Shown here: piece after piece, positions 10,687 through 20,597 of the stretch
How the letters are laid out: every line of letters begins with the position of its first letter
How positions within the stretch are numbered: the stretch's first letter is position 1
DNA from: an uncultured Oleiphilus sp.
GTDB lineage: Bacteria; Pseudomonadota; Gammaproteobacteria; Pseudomonadales; Oleiphilaceae
Assembly (NCBI GenBank): GCA_913020245.1
Contig: CAJWAD010000019.1
Location: forward strand, 1-42,826
Reading direction: 5' to 3'
Length of the DNA stretch: 42,826 bases
The notes under the pieces: model-generated
Databases searched by the model: none
What the model was told of the DNA's origin: nothing
What the model saw: the letters and a program-made list of their open reading frames with translations, nothing else
Program-made: the position numbers and the translations under genes

Positions 10687-13368
10687 TTATCGGAATGCAC
10701 CGAGCAATGTATCGAATAGTTCTCTAGCTACCGACACGACCTGTGCCGATGCATTGTAGGCCGCTTGATACTGAATCAACTTACCGGCTTCTTCATCTAA
10801 ATTAACAGCCGAAATGGAGTCACGGTATTGCGTTGTTTGCTGCAATAAAGCTTTCGCCGAGTCTGTTTCGAGGCGCGTCCTGTTGGTCACGGTCCCGATT
10901 TCTTCGACAATCTGTGAATACGACTCACCATAACTTGCAACGCCTCCGGCAATCAGTCCTGCCGCCTCCAAAGCGCCAATCGCAAGCGCATTTCGGTTGT
11001 CCGAGACACCGTCAGTATTATATTCAATGGTGAACTCATCACCCTTTCTCGTTTCACCTTGAATTTCAAATTGAAAGCCAAGGTATGCAGACTGTGCAAC
11101 CGGGGCTAAATCAAATACCGTGGATGTATCGGCCGTAAAATTAATGCCATTGGCAAGCGTGACATCTACGTTTCCGCCAACCGCAACCCCTTGGCCGGCA
11201 TTCACCGTTTGCGTACTCAATACTGGTGTACCTGGGCTGTACGGATCTAGCTTACTGACATCAGCACTATCACCAACGCCCGTTATCTCAACAACAATAT
11301 CCTCACCGGTAAATGCGCGGATATCTAAGTTAACGCCATCACTTACCGCAACAATATTGAGATTTTGTAAATTGGTGTTAGCATTGATAACACTTGCAAG
11401 CTCAACTGGGCTAAACGCCGTGAGTGGCGGCAATGTAATCGCTTCCCCATTTACCGTAATCCCAAGCGGTGTTGGGTCCCCATCATCAAAGAAATTCGAT
11501 ACCCGCACTTGCGTGTACGCATTTGCCTCGATGCCTTGCACACTCGTCATCTGTTCTGCGATTTGTTTTGCTGAACTATCCGCAGAAATACTAACGGTCT
11601 GCGCCGTCACAACATTTGTTTCTAAATCACGGGATTGCACTGTTAGGTTTTGCGCGCCATAACCATTTAAAAAGGGGCCTGCCGAAGGTGCCGGCACAAC
11701 CTGCGTGTCAGGCCCCTGCGCAATCACTATGTTTGCACCCGGATCAGCATTAAAAATCTCATTTGAAAGGCCTTGTGCAAAGCGCTGATTATTTAGAGGG
11801 GGAACCAAGGGTTGCGGATTGGCTGGATCGCTCACATCTAGTACTTCGTAATAATCATCGCTGATAAAACGAATTGCGAGCGGTGGGTTTAACTCTCCAT
11901 CCACCGAAAATGTATCAAGTGTCTGGTTGGTAAGCGGACTCGATACATCAAGCATGTCACCGAAGGTGATTTGAGCATTACCTAAATTTCCTAAGTTTGC
12001 TTTGGCGCGAATAGGTGCAGCCAGCGCAATTTCTTCAACGCGATCGACAACTTGAGTAATGTCTGTCGCACCATTTCGAGTAGGATATAAGGTAAAGGTA
12101 TCGCCTACTTTAAACGTGCCACCATCAAACTGTATTTCAAAACCATCTAATTCAATACTGGTGGGAAAGACATTGCTCAAGGTCGACTTAAACGCAATGT
12201 CTCGGGTGCCTTGTCGATATATAACAAAATCAGAATTGGAAGGACCCTCAAATCGTAACTCATAATTATCGATCGTCAATTCGCTCGAATTAATAATATT
12301 AACTCGCAGTGATTGGTCATCTGGCGGCAAATTATTGCTACTGGCAAGCACGCGGTTTGTGGCGATAATTTGATCATTTACATCACCAAAAAATAACCCG
12401 CCGAGCTTATTTTCCAGATCCATACCGAGGCCGTGCTGATCGTTAACGGTTTCGGAAATCGTCAACGCAATACGGCCCAGTGCGTTAATCACTTCGCTCA
12501 GCTCATTTTCGCGAAATTGCAGTGCACCACCAACAGAACCACCTGAAATATTTTGCGTTATGTTCTGGACCGTTCCATTCAACACGATGCCTACATCTGT
12601 AATGGAACCATCAGAAGGGTTTCGGATAGTTTCCAATCGGGTTGCTTGATCACCAACCACCAATGGCTCGCCTTTGCCGAAAAATACGTTTACGCGGCCA
12701 TCGGGATTCTCAACGACACGCAGTGCCACAAGCTCAGATAATTTACGCAGTGTTTCATCACGCTCATCTAATAACTGATTGGGCGTCTGCCCAGCAGCAC
12801 CGGTACTACTCGCTAACGAGATAGCGGTATTCGCCTCAGCCAAGCCCTGAGACAAGGCATTTATCTCAGAAATATCCGCCTCTAACTGCTGGTTAATATT
12901 CGTAACCTGCCCTTTCAAACGAGCATCCAGAGTTTGAAAACGTGTCACCAAGCCCTCTGTTTGTGTGAGCAGTAATTGACGCTGAGGAATGGATGTTGGG
13001 TTATCCGCAGCGCCTTGAAATGCTTCAAAAAAACGACTTAATGAGGGTGTTAAACCCGTTGCTTCACTTGCTAGCAAGTTGTCGATAATGGAAGCCTGGG
13101 ACAACATCGCATTGCGTTCAAAAAATACAGTTGTATCCGCACGCTGCTGCTCAACGACAAAGCTTTGTGTAATACGGCGTATTGTTTCAACGCTCGATCC
13201 TTGCCCAAGATACCCTCCACCCGTCAATTCAGCCTGCGTATCAACAAAAATAGCTTCTTGTCGGCTGTAGCCGGGTGTATTGATATTAGCAACGTTATTA
13301 CCGGTTACTGACAACCCTATTTGATGTGTTTTAAGCCCTGTAAGACCAATACCAATCAGATCTGCCAT
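10687..13368 (-). CDS. flgK: Flagellar hook-associated protein FlgK (HAP1), long form
   Basis: First hook-filament junction protein. The N-terminus carries the rod/hook family motif (GLKTHQIGLSVTGNNVANINTPGYSRQ), and the C-terminus the paired helix (AAYNASAQVVSVARELFDTLLGAF). At 893 residues it is far longer than the 547 of E. coli FlgK. The extra length is in the middle, roughly residues 330-800, rich in Thr, Asn, Asp and Val with beta-type repeats, and should form extra surface-exposed domains. It is 25 bases from flgJ in the same operon. Nothing suggests a fusion, as both ends are canonical. Confidence 0.96.
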   Translation of the reverse strand: MADLIGIGLTGLKTHQIGLSVTGNNVANINTPGYSRQEAIFVDTQAELTGGGYLGQGSSVETIRRITQSFVVEQQRADTTVFFERNAMLSQASIIDNLLASEATGLTPSLSRFFEAFQGAADNPTSIPQRQLLLTQTEGLVTRFQTLDARLKGQVTNINQQLEADISEINALSQGLAEANTAISLASSTGAAGQTPNQLLDERDETLRKLSELVALRVVENPDGRVNVFFGKGEPLVVGDQATRLETIRNPSDGSITDVGIVLNGTVQNITQNISGGSVGGALQFRENELSEVINALGRIALTISETVNDQHGLGMDLENKLGGLFFGDVNDQIIATNRVLASSNNLPPDDQSLRVNIINSSELTIDNYELRFEGPSNSDFVIYRQGTRDIAFKSTLSNVFPTSIELDGFEIQFDGGTFKVGDTFTLYPTRNGATDITQVVDRVEEIALAAPIRAKANLGNLGNAQITFGDMLDVSSPLTNQTLDTFSVDGELNPPLAIRFISDDYYEVLDVSDPANPQPLVPPLNNQRFAQGLSNEIFNADPGANIVIAQGPDTQVVPAPSAGPFLNGYGAQNLTVQSRDLETNVVTAQTVSISADSSAKQIAEQMTSVQGIEANAYTQVRVSNFFDDGDPTPLGITVNGEAITLPPLTAFSPVELASVINANTNLQNLNIVAVSDGVNLDIRAFTGEDIVVEITGVGDSADVSKLDPYSPGTPVLSTQTVNAGQGVAVGGNVDVTLANGINFTADTSTVFDLAPVAQSAYLGFQFEIQGETRKGDEFTIEYNTDGVSDNRNALAIGALEAAGLIAGGVASYGESYSQIVEEIGTVTNRTRLETDSAKALLQQTTQYRDSISAVNLDEEAGKLIQYQAAYNASAQVVSVARELFDTLLGAFR

Positions 13369-13393
13369 CTGTTGCCCCCTCTAATAATTAACA

Positions 13394-14416
13394 TTATTGA
13401 CGGGCCTCAGTGCTACCTGAAAAAAGCTCAGGCAGGTCAGAAAGATGTTTACCCATAATCGATTGCAATTTGTTCGCATAAGCGGGGTCCGTCGCATAAC
13501 CGGAATTCTGTAATGCTTCAGAAAAAGCCATAGGATCGTCACGTTTATCCAATGCCGCCTGATAACGCTCGTTAGTTTGTAAAAAGTTAGCGTAATCGCG
13601 GAAACTAGCTAAGTAGGAGTCATAGGAGCGGAAATTATCGCGAACCTTTATGGGGACCCCTTCACGGTATTCCGTTGTCAAAATCTCGGTGCGTCCACCC
13701 GACCAGTCTGATTGCGCTTTTATCCCAAATAAATTGCGGCTTGAGGACCCATCTTGATGGCGAATTTCATGCTGCCCCCACCCCGTTTCAAGCGCCGACT
13801 GCGCCAGCATTAAGCGCGCATCAATACCACTTTCTGCTTCGATTTTTTTGGCCATTGGATAAAGCGAACGTATAAAACTATCCGGTGATGAGAAATCGAT
13901 GCCCGGCTCTTCCGAGGTCGTTAACTCAACTGCTGCTTTCAGTGCAGATTGCGCATTCGTCTCAGGCGCATGTTGCATAATGTGCTCAATCTCAACCATT
14001 GCCTCCTGTATATCTTGACTGCGACGCAGATGCGAAAAGTCTTTACGTTGGTAGGCATCCATACTGGCTATCGCGAGGGGCTCATTGCGGTTTTCCGGTT
14101 TCAGGTTACGCCGTTCCATTAACTGTTTTTCGATCACATCTGCCAACCCAATACCTCGTCCACTTGAAAGCGATACCGCCAGCTGGCTGTCAAACATCTC
14201 TTGGTAAAACTCTGAATCTTTGCTGCTCAGCATATTACCTTCAGAAAACCCCTTATTTGCCGCGCGCATCGATTTAAGCATCATCGATACAAACAAAGAC
14301 TCAAATTGCTGTGCGACGGCCTTAACGTTCTGCTCTTCTTTACCTGGCTTGTTTACCTTTAAGCGCTGTAGTGAGGCAAGATCGTTATAGTTGTCGAGTC
14401 GAGAGGATTCCAACAT
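13394..14416 (-). CDS. flgJ: Flagellar rod-capping peptidoglycan hydrolase FlgJ
   Basis: Two-domain periplasmic protein of 340 residues. Residues about 25-100 form the rod-binding/cap domain (AQQFESLFVSMMLKSMRAAN). Residues about 175-335 form a glucosaminidase (GH73) domain with the catalytic glutamate E210 in AQSALETGWG and the NLFGIKA and SYDSYLASFRDYANFL motifs. It caps the growing rod and opens the peptidoglycan layer. The single-domain form of alphaproteobacteria is excluded. It sits between flgI and flgK with 25-base gaps on both sides. Confidence 0.96.
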   Translation of the reverse strand: MLESSRLDNYNDLASLQRLKVNKPGKEEQNVKAVAQQFESLFVSMMLKSMRAANKGFSEGNMLSSKDSEFYQEMFDSQLAVSLSSGRGIGLADVIEKQLMERRNLKPENRNEPLAIASMDAYQRKDFSHLRRSQDIQEAMVEIEHIMQHAPETNAQSALKAAVELTTSEEPGIDFSSPDSFIRSLYPMAKKIEAESGIDARLMLAQSALETGWGQHEIRHQDGSSSRNLFGIKAQSDWSGGRTEILTTEYREGVPIKVRDNFRSYDSYLASFRDYANFLQTNERYQAALDKRDDPMAFSEALQNSGYATDPAYANKLQSIMGKHLSDLPELFSGSTEARQ

Positions 14417-14441
14417 GCTTTCTCTACTTAATTACCCTGTA

Positions 14442-15557
14442 TTAAATCACTATCAAGTCGGCTTTTAATGCGCCAGCTTGTTTGAGTGCTTCAAGCACCG
14501 CCATAATATCACCAGGTGCGGCACCAACTTGATTCACCGCTTGTACAATCTCGCTTAACGTTGTGGCTGGACCAAATTCAAACATTCGACCCTGTTCTTG
14601 CTCAATCTCAATGTCTGTGCGCGGCACAACAACTGTTTCGCCATCGCCAAACGCACCGGGCTGACTAACGTCAAGATCTTCATTAATTGAAACAGTCAGG
14701 TTACCGTGGGTAATTGCGGCCGGCAGCACTTTGACGTTTTTGCCCACCACAATCGTGCCGGTTCGGGAATTAATAATGACTTTTGCCGGCGCTTCACCGG
14801 GGTCAACACTCAAATTCTCAAGCATGGACATATAGGCCACGCGCTGCGATGCGTCCCGTGGCGCCTTAACTTGAATCGATGCACTGTCTTGCGCATAGGC
14901 GGTGCCGGGCCCGAGCAGATCATTAATCTGTTCAGTCACATTCATTGCCGTGGTGAAATCTGGGTGATGTAAATTAAAGGTTAGGGTATCGCCGCGATTG
15001 AACGGGCTATCAATACCTCGCTCAACCGTCGCCCCATTAGGAATGCGCCCCACACTGGGTATATTCACCGTAATTGACGAACCATCACTGCCCTCTGCGC
15101 CAAAGCCACCGACGACCAAGCTACCTTGGGACATCGCGTAAATACGGCCATCCGCGCCTTTGAGCGGGGTCATGAGCAGTGAACCACCACGTAAGCTTTT
15201 TGAGTCACCTAATGACGACACAGTTACGTCAATCCGTTGGCCTGGTTTCGTAAAGGCAGGTAACTCGGCATGTACGGCAACGGCAGCGATATTTTTTGAA
15301 CCGATGTCTTCTCCCGTGGGGATAGTGATCCCAAATTTATCCAACAAATTACTAAAGGTTTGGCTCGTGAAATCGGTCTTATCGCCCGTCCCATCTAAGC
15401 CCACCACCAAACCATAACCCACTAACTGATTGCTGCGTATGCCCTCAATACTGGCCATATCTTTCAATCGGTCAGCCAGCGCAAGCTCTGTATAGAAAAG
15501 CGAAAACGCGATTAATGCTAACGAATAAACTTTCATTGAAACCAATCTGTTTTTCAT
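14442..15557 (-). CDS. flgI: Flagellar P-ring protein FlgI
   Basis: Periplasmic protein that polymerises into the P ring round the rod. It has a cleavable signal peptide (about residues 1-28, ending ELALA before [20 protein letters not shown]) and the conserved [32 protein letters not shown] and [12 protein letters not shown] blocks. The C-terminus ALKADLIVI is canonical. Its 371 residues match E. coli (365). ATG 15557 has AAGG ten bases upstream; an in-frame ATG seven codons on would also leave a signal peptide. Confidence 0.97.
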   Translation of the reverse strand: MKNRLVSMKVYSLALIAFSLFYTELALADRLKDMASIEGIRSNQLVGYGLVVGLDGTGDKTDFTSQTFSNLLDKFGITIPTGEDIGSKNIAAVAVHAELPAFTKPGQRIDVTVSSLGDSKSLRGGSLLMTPLKGADGRIYAMSQGSLVVGGFGAEGSDGSSITVNIPSVGRIPNGATVERGIDSPFNRGDTLTFNLHHPDFTTAMNVTEQINDLLGPGTAYAQDSASIQVKAPRDASQRVAYMSMLENLSVDPGEAPAKVIINSRTGTIVVGKNVKVLPAAITHGNLTVSINEDLDVSQPGAFGDGETVVVPRTDIEIEQEQGRMFEFGPATTLSEIVQAVNQVGAAPGDIMAVLEALKQAGALKADLIVI

Positions 15558-15582
15558 CGTAATGAACCTTCAAAGCCGACCA

Positions 15583-16296
15583 TTAAAGTGGCCACCAATC
15601 GCTATAGAAAAAACGCGATAACCAACCCTGTCGGTTCGCGTCATCAAAGGCACCTGTGCCTCCATACGCGAACCGTGCGTCAGCAATTTTAGATGAGAAT
15701 ATCGTATTGTCCGTGCCAATATCCTGTGGTCGAACCAAACCTGTTACGCGTATATACTCGTCACCCTGATTCAAAGTAAGCCATTTCTCTCCCTGAATCC
15801 GCAGTAGTCCATTGGGGTAAACCTCTGCGACGGTTACAGAAATACTGCCTGCCAACGAATTGCTTTGATCACTCTCAGCACTGCCATCAAAAGAACGCTC
15901 AAAATTGGGATTCGTTAGTAAACTCAAGCCTTTTAAGTCAACGGCATTACCAAGAATATTCGCCTCGTTGAATGAGACCTCATCATCTTTATCAATAGAG
16001 GTATCCGCGCTCTTCGATGCCGACGTACTTTCTTGTAATATGACGGTTAAAATATCACCCACGTTTAACGCGACTTGATCACCATAAAAACTAAACTGAC
16101 GAGAGTTTTGATAGATCGAGCCGTTCACTTCTTCGCCCATACGCAAAGCCTGAGCAGGAATCGGCGCGTAACGTGGATCATCTGGCACCGGACGATCTCG
16201 AGAAAGCGTGCTACAACCAGCCAAAACACTTAGCAGACAGACACCAACCAAGCCTGCTTTGATAAGGTCAACCAATACGTGATAGCGCGGCATCAT
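15583..16296 (-). CDS. flgH: Flagellar L-ring lipoprotein FlgH
   Basis: Outer-membrane lipoprotein forming the L ring. The signal peptide ends in a lipobox (LSVLAGC, then STLSRD), and the family blocks [26 protein letters not shown]-like region, [29 protein letters not shown] and [12 protein letters not shown] are all present. The open frame reaches a TTG at 16305, but ATG 16296 has AGG nine bases upstream (next ATG at 16293 is an alternative) and gives about 237 residues, normal for FlgH. It starts about ten bases after the flgG stop. Confidence 0.96.
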   Translation of the reverse strand: MMPRYHVLVDLIKAGLVGVCLLSVLAGCSTLSRDRPVPDDPRYAPIPAQALRMGEEVNGSIYQNSRQFSFYGDQVALNVGDILTVILQESTSASKSADTSIDKDDEVSFNEANILGNAVDLKGLSLLTNPNFERSFDGSAESDQSNSLAGSISVTVAEVYPNGLLRIQGEKWLTLNQGDEYIRVTGLVRPQDIGTDNTIFSSKIADARFAYGGTGAFDDANRQGWLSRFFYSDWWPL

Positions 16297-16306
16297 AATT
16301 ATCAAC

Positions 16307-17092
16307 CTATAGATTTTGTGAAATAAACTGCAACATTTGGTCGGCTGTGGAGACCACTTTTGAATTCATTTCGTAGGAACGTTGCGTGGTAATCATATCG
16401 ACTAATTCGGTCACCACGTTCACATTTGACGCTTCCAACATGCCTTGATTTATCGAACCAAACCCGTCCAAACTCGGCGTCCCCGTTATTGGATTTCCAC
16501 TGGCTTCGGTTTCGCGAAATAAGTTGTTACCAATGGCTTTCAAACCCTGCGGATTAACAAAGTTCACTAAATCAATCTGACCAAACTCTTGAAGATCCAC
16601 TTCCCCATCAACCGTGCCCGCGACAATGCCATCGGCTGAGATAGTGAGCTGCGATACATCTTCTGGAATCGTAATCGAAGGTTCTAAGGGATGACCGTTG
16701 GCGGTAACAATTTGCCCATCCGAATCAACTTGAAACTGCCCATCACGGGTATATGAGATAGTCCCATCAGGCAAAAGAATCTGAAACATACCCAAGCCCT
16801 GAATGGCGGTATCGAGCGGCTGCTCGGTTACCTCCAACGAGCCTTGACTAAATTGTTTAGTGGTTCCCACCACACGCACACCGGTCCCTAACTGAAGCCC
16901 AGAAGGTAGTTGTGAATCTTGCGAAGTGAGTGCACCTGGATCACGCTTGATTTGATAGAGCAAATCTTGAAAAACTGCATCGTCGCGTTTATAACCAATT
17001 GTCGATACGTTTGCCAAGTTGTTAGAAATGGTTCGTAGCGAGGTGTCTTGCGCGCTAAGGCCGGTTTGACTGACGTAGAGAGCTGAATGCAT
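16307..17092 (-). CDS. flgG: Flagellar distal rod protein FlgG
   Basis: The distal rod subunit, 261 residues against 260 in E. coli. It begins [37 protein letters not shown] with the rod-family ANVST-type motif, contains the [10 protein letters not shown] region, and ends with the paired helix [37 protein letters not shown]. It is preceded by a 95-base palindromic gap after flgF, the widest gap of the operon. Confidence 0.97.
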   Translation of the reverse strand: MHSALYVSQTGLSAQDTSLRTISNNLANVSTIGYKRDDAVFQDLLYQIKRDPGALTSQDSQLPSGLQLGTGVRVVGTTKQFSQGSLEVTEQPLDTAIQGLGMFQILLPDGTISYTRDGQFQVDSDGQIVTANGHPLEPSITIPEDVSQLTISADGIVAGTVDGEVDLQEFGQIDLVNFVNPQGLKAIGNNLFRETEASGNPITGTPSLDGFGSINQGMLEASNVNVVTELVDMITTQRSYEMNSKVVSTADQMLQFISQNL

Positions 17093-17102
17093 GCTTTACT
17101 CC

Positions 17103-17190
17103 TAGTAACTTAAGCGTTTGCAAATCAGATCATAAAGAAGCGGTAAGCAGCAGGTTTATGCCGCTTTTATGCTGTGATTTGCTGTTACTA
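17103..17190. repeat. Long imperfect palindrome filling the flgF-flgG gap
   Basis: Left-arm blocks TAGTAAC (17103-17109), GCAAATCA (17120-17127), CATAA(A) (17131-17136) and AAGCGG (17138-17143) reappear in reverse complement, in mirrored order, as CCGCTT (17161-17166), TTATG (17167-17171), TGATTTGC (17175-17182) and GTTACTA (17184-17190). The main asymmetry is a 10-base insertion in the left arm; the loop is 17 bases. The flgF stop codon lies in the right arm. Transcribed leftwards it makes one long hairpin, which could partly terminate, protect or process the flg message. There is no T-run after it, so it is not an ordinary terminator. Confidence 0.75.
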
Positions 17191-17925
17191 AGAGAATTGC
17201 AACAAGCGTGCCGAAGATTGACTAATTTGGTCAGCTTGACTCATCAATTTTATTTGCATTTCATATTGACGAGATAAGGAGAGGATTTCTGTCAGGGAGG
17301 CCACGGCATTGACGTTAGAACCCTCAAGAAACCCTGGTTCAACACGTATATCAGCATCCGTTTCAGGCAAGGGTTGATCACCTTTAACATGAATGAGGCC
17401 ATCGCCCCGCTTTTCGATCAAAGCTGGGTCTGGATTCACTAATCGAAGACGATCAATTTGTGCCAAAGCACTGCCATCAGCGGGAATAACCGTGATCGTG
17501 CCGTCTGCACCAATTTCCACTTCCTCACCGGGAGGTAAGGCGATCTGACCCCCTTCACCTAAGACCGGTAAACCGGAACCCGTGCGCAAAATACCATTCA
17601 CATCCACCTGCAAATCCCCTGCACGTGTGTATGCCTCACCACCTTGAGCTGTTTGCACCGCCAACCACCCTTCACCTTTAATGGCCAAGTCAAGCCGGTT
17701 ACCCGTTTCAATGAGCGGCCCCTGCGCAAACTTTGTACCGGGGCGCTCCGTCATGGCATAAGCCCGCGTCGGGAAATGCTCTCCAAAGACGGACATCGCG
17801 CGAGCTTGCGCGAAGTCTTCTTTGAACCCAGTGGTGTTCACATTTGCAAGGTTATTCGAATGCGCTCGCTGTGCCAGCATATTTTGCTTAGCACCGCTCA
17901 TCGCAATATATAGGGCCTTATCCAT
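17188..17925 (-). CDS. flgF: Flagellar proximal rod protein FlgF
   Basis: Rod subunit of 245 residues (251 in E. coli). The N-terminus MDKALYIAMSGAKQNMLAQRAHSNNLANVNTTGFKEDFAQ and the C-terminal SNVNAVASLTEILSLSRQYEMQIKLMSQADQISQSSARLLQ helix are those of FlgF; the MSGAKQ motif separates it from FlgG. Its stop codon forms part of the palindrome downstream. It starts 17 bases after flgE. Confidence 0.96.
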   Translation of the reverse strand: MDKALYIAMSGAKQNMLAQRAHSNNLANVNTTGFKEDFAQARAMSVFGEHFPTRAYAMTERPGTKFAQGPLIETGNRLDLAIKGEGWLAVQTAQGGEAYTRAGDLQVDVNGILRTGSGLPVLGEGGQIALPPGEEVEIGADGTITVIPADGSALAQIDRLRLVNPDPALIEKRGDGLIHVKGDQPLPETDADIRVEPGFLEGSNVNAVASLTEILSLSRQYEMQIKLMSQADQISQSSARLLQFS

Positions 17926-17942
17926 ACTAGGCTAACTCTCTA

Positions 17943-19886
17943 TTAAATGTTCAGAATGGTTTGCTGGATGGTATCGGCCGTTTCAATCGTCTTTGAATTA
18001 GCCTGATAATTTCGCTGCGCGACAATCAGATTTACCAATTCTTGTGAGAGATCAACATTCGATGACTCAACCGCTGACGCTGTTAAGACGCCTAACGAGG
18101 CCGTACCAGGGGCGCCTATAACGGCATCACCTGAAGAAAATGTCTCGACCCAAACACTGTCACCAATCGGTGCTAAACCCTCCTTATCACGGAAATTAGC
18201 CAATGCTACCTGCCCCAACGTAAGGGATTCACCGTTTGAAAAACGCGAGAGGATGATACCCGAAGAGTCAACATCCAAGCCCACTAATCGTCCGGTCGTA
18301 AAACCATTTTGGCTTAAATCGTTCACCGCAAACGGGCTACCGTATTGCGTGAGTGTGGCAAGATCAATCTCAAAGTTTGAGCTAGTGGGTGGAAACTCAA
18401 CCGGCAATGACCCACCGTTGATTACATTTATTGGCGCCGCCGCCCCATTGGGATTACCATCCGCATCACTGGGTACCCAATTAGAAATTAACACATCATC
18501 CGTGACTAACTCATTTACACTGCCGTCGTCATTGAACACAATGTTAAACGTAGCTCGGGAGGCGGTGTTGCCAATTAGTGGGTCACCCACGTCTTGACCA
18601 TCTATTTGCACATGCATTTGCCAAGAATTAGGCTGTGTTGACGCATTTGCCTCTTGTTTCACAAAGTACAAACTTAAAATATGACTGTTGCCTAAACTGT
18701 CGTAAATGGTGGTCGACGTCGCATGGTTATAAGTGCCTGCATCAGCTGGGTCGAACGCATTATTAGTGAAAGGTTGTCCCACAAAAGTTGCGACAATCGA
18801 AGTGCCTGCATTGTTTGCGAAGCTGACATTGTCATCCAAGATGAATTGCACCGAACCGCCCACAACCGCGGAGGTATTTGCAGTCGCGAGCGCCTGTGTG
18901 CTTGCGCCCAGATCTGCACCTTGCACCGTAAACGTATCAGTACCCCCACCCGCAAACGCAAATTGTAAATCCGCACCCTGATCTTGAATAATCTCAAGGT
19001 CGTTGCCATTTAAAACCGCTGTAATACCAACCAACGCCGATTCATTGATCTGTGCACCTAAATCCGCAAGTTCTTCCTGTGTATTTGCACCACTGGGCTG
19101 GAATGTAATGCCGTTTACCGTGATATTCATGGTACCGGACGTATTGTTGTAACCCGCAGACAGAATACTCGCAGATGTTCTGGCCGTCGCATCTACGCCA
19201 TTTAATAAACTAAACTGCGCGGCAGTGGCACCCGCGGTTGCATCGGCAACCGTAGTAATCGAGTTTACGGTGCCATCGGCCAAGGTGACATCAATCGTCT
19301 GTGGCGTATAACCGTTATTTGCACCGGCTAAAGCCGTACCAATCGTCGTCCCATCAGAATCAATCGTTGACCCCGAATCGGCTAACACCGCCTCCGATGA
19401 GTCGAGATTTAGCAGTGTTTCAACATCGGTCGTTTGGCGGGGGGCCAAATCGTTTGTTTCGACCTCTAGATCGCCCAATACACCGGAAACGGTACCCTCT
19501 TCATCGGCTTGAAACCCCTGCACGCGCATACCTGTGCTATTCACCAGAAAACCTTCTCGATCAACACCGAATTGTCCCGCCCGTGAATACTTAACTTCAC
19601 CGCTATCATTTAAAACAAAGTAACCATTACCCGTAATCGCCAAATCGAGGCCGCTATCGGTAAAACTTACATTGCCCTGGCTGTGGATCTGTCGGATATT
19701 TTGAACAGAAACTCCGTCCCCAACATCCGTCACACCGCCACCGAAGAAGCTGTTTGAATAAGCATCAGCGAACTCAGCTCGAGATCGTTTGAAGCCAACC
19801 GTGCTGGCATTGGCTATATTATTGCCCGTTACTTCTAAGTCTGTGGATGACGCACGTAATCCACTCAGTGCCACGTTAAATGTCAT
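17943..19886 (-). CDS. flgE: Flagellar hook protein FlgE, long form
   Basis: Structural subunit of the hook. Both conserved ends are present: MTFNVALSGLRASSTDLEVTGNNIANASTVGFKRSRAEF, and the C-terminal SSNVDLSQELVNLIVAQRNYQANSKTIETADTIQQTILNI. FlgE central motifs include TIYDSLGNSHILSLYFVKQ and GRLVGLDVDSSGIILSRFSNG. At 647 residues it exceeds the 402 of E. coli. The extra 200 or so residues lie at about 150-370 and are low-complexity, rich in Thr, Ala, Asn, Asp and Gly, with few charged basic residues, fitting exposed domains on the hook surface. Gaps are 18 bases to flgD and 17 to flgF. Confidence 0.96.
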   Translation of the reverse strand: MTFNVALSGLRASSTDLEVTGNNIANASTVGFKRSRAEFADAYSNSFFGGGVTDVGDGVSVQNIRQIHSQGNVSFTDSGLDLAITGNGYFVLNDSGEVKYSRAGQFGVDREGFLVNSTGMRVQGFQADEEGTVSGVLGDLEVETNDLAPRQTTDVETLLNLDSSEAVLADSGSTIDSDGTTIGTALAGANNGYTPQTIDVTLADGTVNSITTVADATAGATAAQFSLLNGVDATARTSASILSAGYNNTSGTMNITVNGITFQPSGANTQEELADLGAQINESALVGITAVLNGNDLEIIQDQGADLQFAFAGGGTDTFTVQGADLGASTQALATANTSAVVGGSVQFILDDNVSFANNAGTSIVATFVGQPFTNNAFDPADAGTYNHATSTTIYDSLGNSHILSLYFVKQEANASTQPNSWQMHVQIDGQDVGDPLIGNTASRATFNIVFNDDGSVNELVTDDVLISNWVPSDADGNPNGAAAPINVINGGSLPVEFPPTSSNFEIDLATLTQYGSPFAVNDLSQNGFTTGRLVGLDVDSSGIILSRFSNGESLTLGQVALANFRDKEGLAPIGDSVWVETFSSGDAVIGAPGTASLGVLTASAVESSNVDLSQELVNLIVAQRNYQANSKTIETADTIQQTILNI

Positions 19887-19904
19887 ACTTCACCTCTGCT
19901 GTTC

Positions 19905-20585
19905 TTAATTTATTTCTCTTACATTCTCAAGTGGCACGCCACCGATACCTGCAAGATTTAGAGTTATGTCGCCTGAATTAGCTATCGATACGCTGTTCAC
20001 TTGAGAAGATAATAATGTATCGAGCTGCTCTGTATCGGATCCGTTCTGTGCCTCGGCTACAATTGTGTAGCGATCTTGAGGCATTGCCTCACCATCTTGA
20101 TTTAATCCGTCCCATGTAAAAGGTATGGTACCGGCAATTTGTTGCCCCATTTCGATTTGCCGCACTAACTCACCGGACGGGCTCATAATACTTAAGGTTA
20201 GCCGCCCTGTGCTCGCTGGCACGTCTACCAGACCAGAGATCTGACCATTCTCATCTGTTGGTGCTTGCGATGATGGCACCAATACAGAACGGCCCACCAT
20301 TGCAGAAGCCTGCAAAGCCTGAGAAGACTGAAAGCTAGTCGCAAAGCTCTGCACCGTGGTATTCACCTGCTGCATCTCTTCCAGGGCGCTAAATTCGGCC
20401 AATTGAGAAATGAACGCGCCGTTATCTTGAGGCTCGAGAGGGTTTTGATTTTCAAGTTGCGCAATCATTAATTCCAAGAACTCATTCTTGCCCAGATCGC
20501 CGCCATCTTTCTGCTCGACTTCCTGGTTTTCAAGCCGATAATTCGCTAAGGGGTCGGTCGTATTTACATTGGTAATATTCGTCAT
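19905..20585 (-). CDS. flgD: Flagellar hook-capping (scaffold) protein FlgD
   Basis: Hook cap needed for assembly of FlgE. The conserved N-terminal block KNEFLELMIAQLENQNPLEPQDNGAFISQLAEFSALEEM is clear, followed by the FlgD Ig-like and tudor-like domains (about 90-200) with the GTIPFTWDGLNQDGEAMPQDRYTIVAEA motif. Length 226 residues (231 in E. coli). It lies 12 bases after flgC. Confidence 0.96.
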   Translation of the reverse strand: MTNITNVNTTDPLANYRLENQEVEQKDGGDLGKNEFLELMIAQLENQNPLEPQDNGAFISQLAEFSALEEMQQVNTTVQSFATSFQSSQALQASAMVGRSVLVPSSQAPTDENGQISGLVDVPASTGRLTLSIMSPSGELVRQIEMGQQIAGTIPFTWDGLNQDGEAMPQDRYTIVAEAQNGSDTEQLDTLLSSQVNSVSIANSGDITLNLAGIGGVPLENVREIN

Positions 20586-20597
20586 GGTTTATTTCCC

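Noticed and set aside
10833-13270. Plus-strand open frames opposite flgK
   Set aside because: They are antisense shadows of a clear flagellar gene, short, and without protein-like motifs.
18253-19594. Plus-strand and alternative minus-strand frames within flgE
   Set aside because: They follow from the skewed composition of the low-complexity insert; the flgE frame is unbroken and canonical at both ends.
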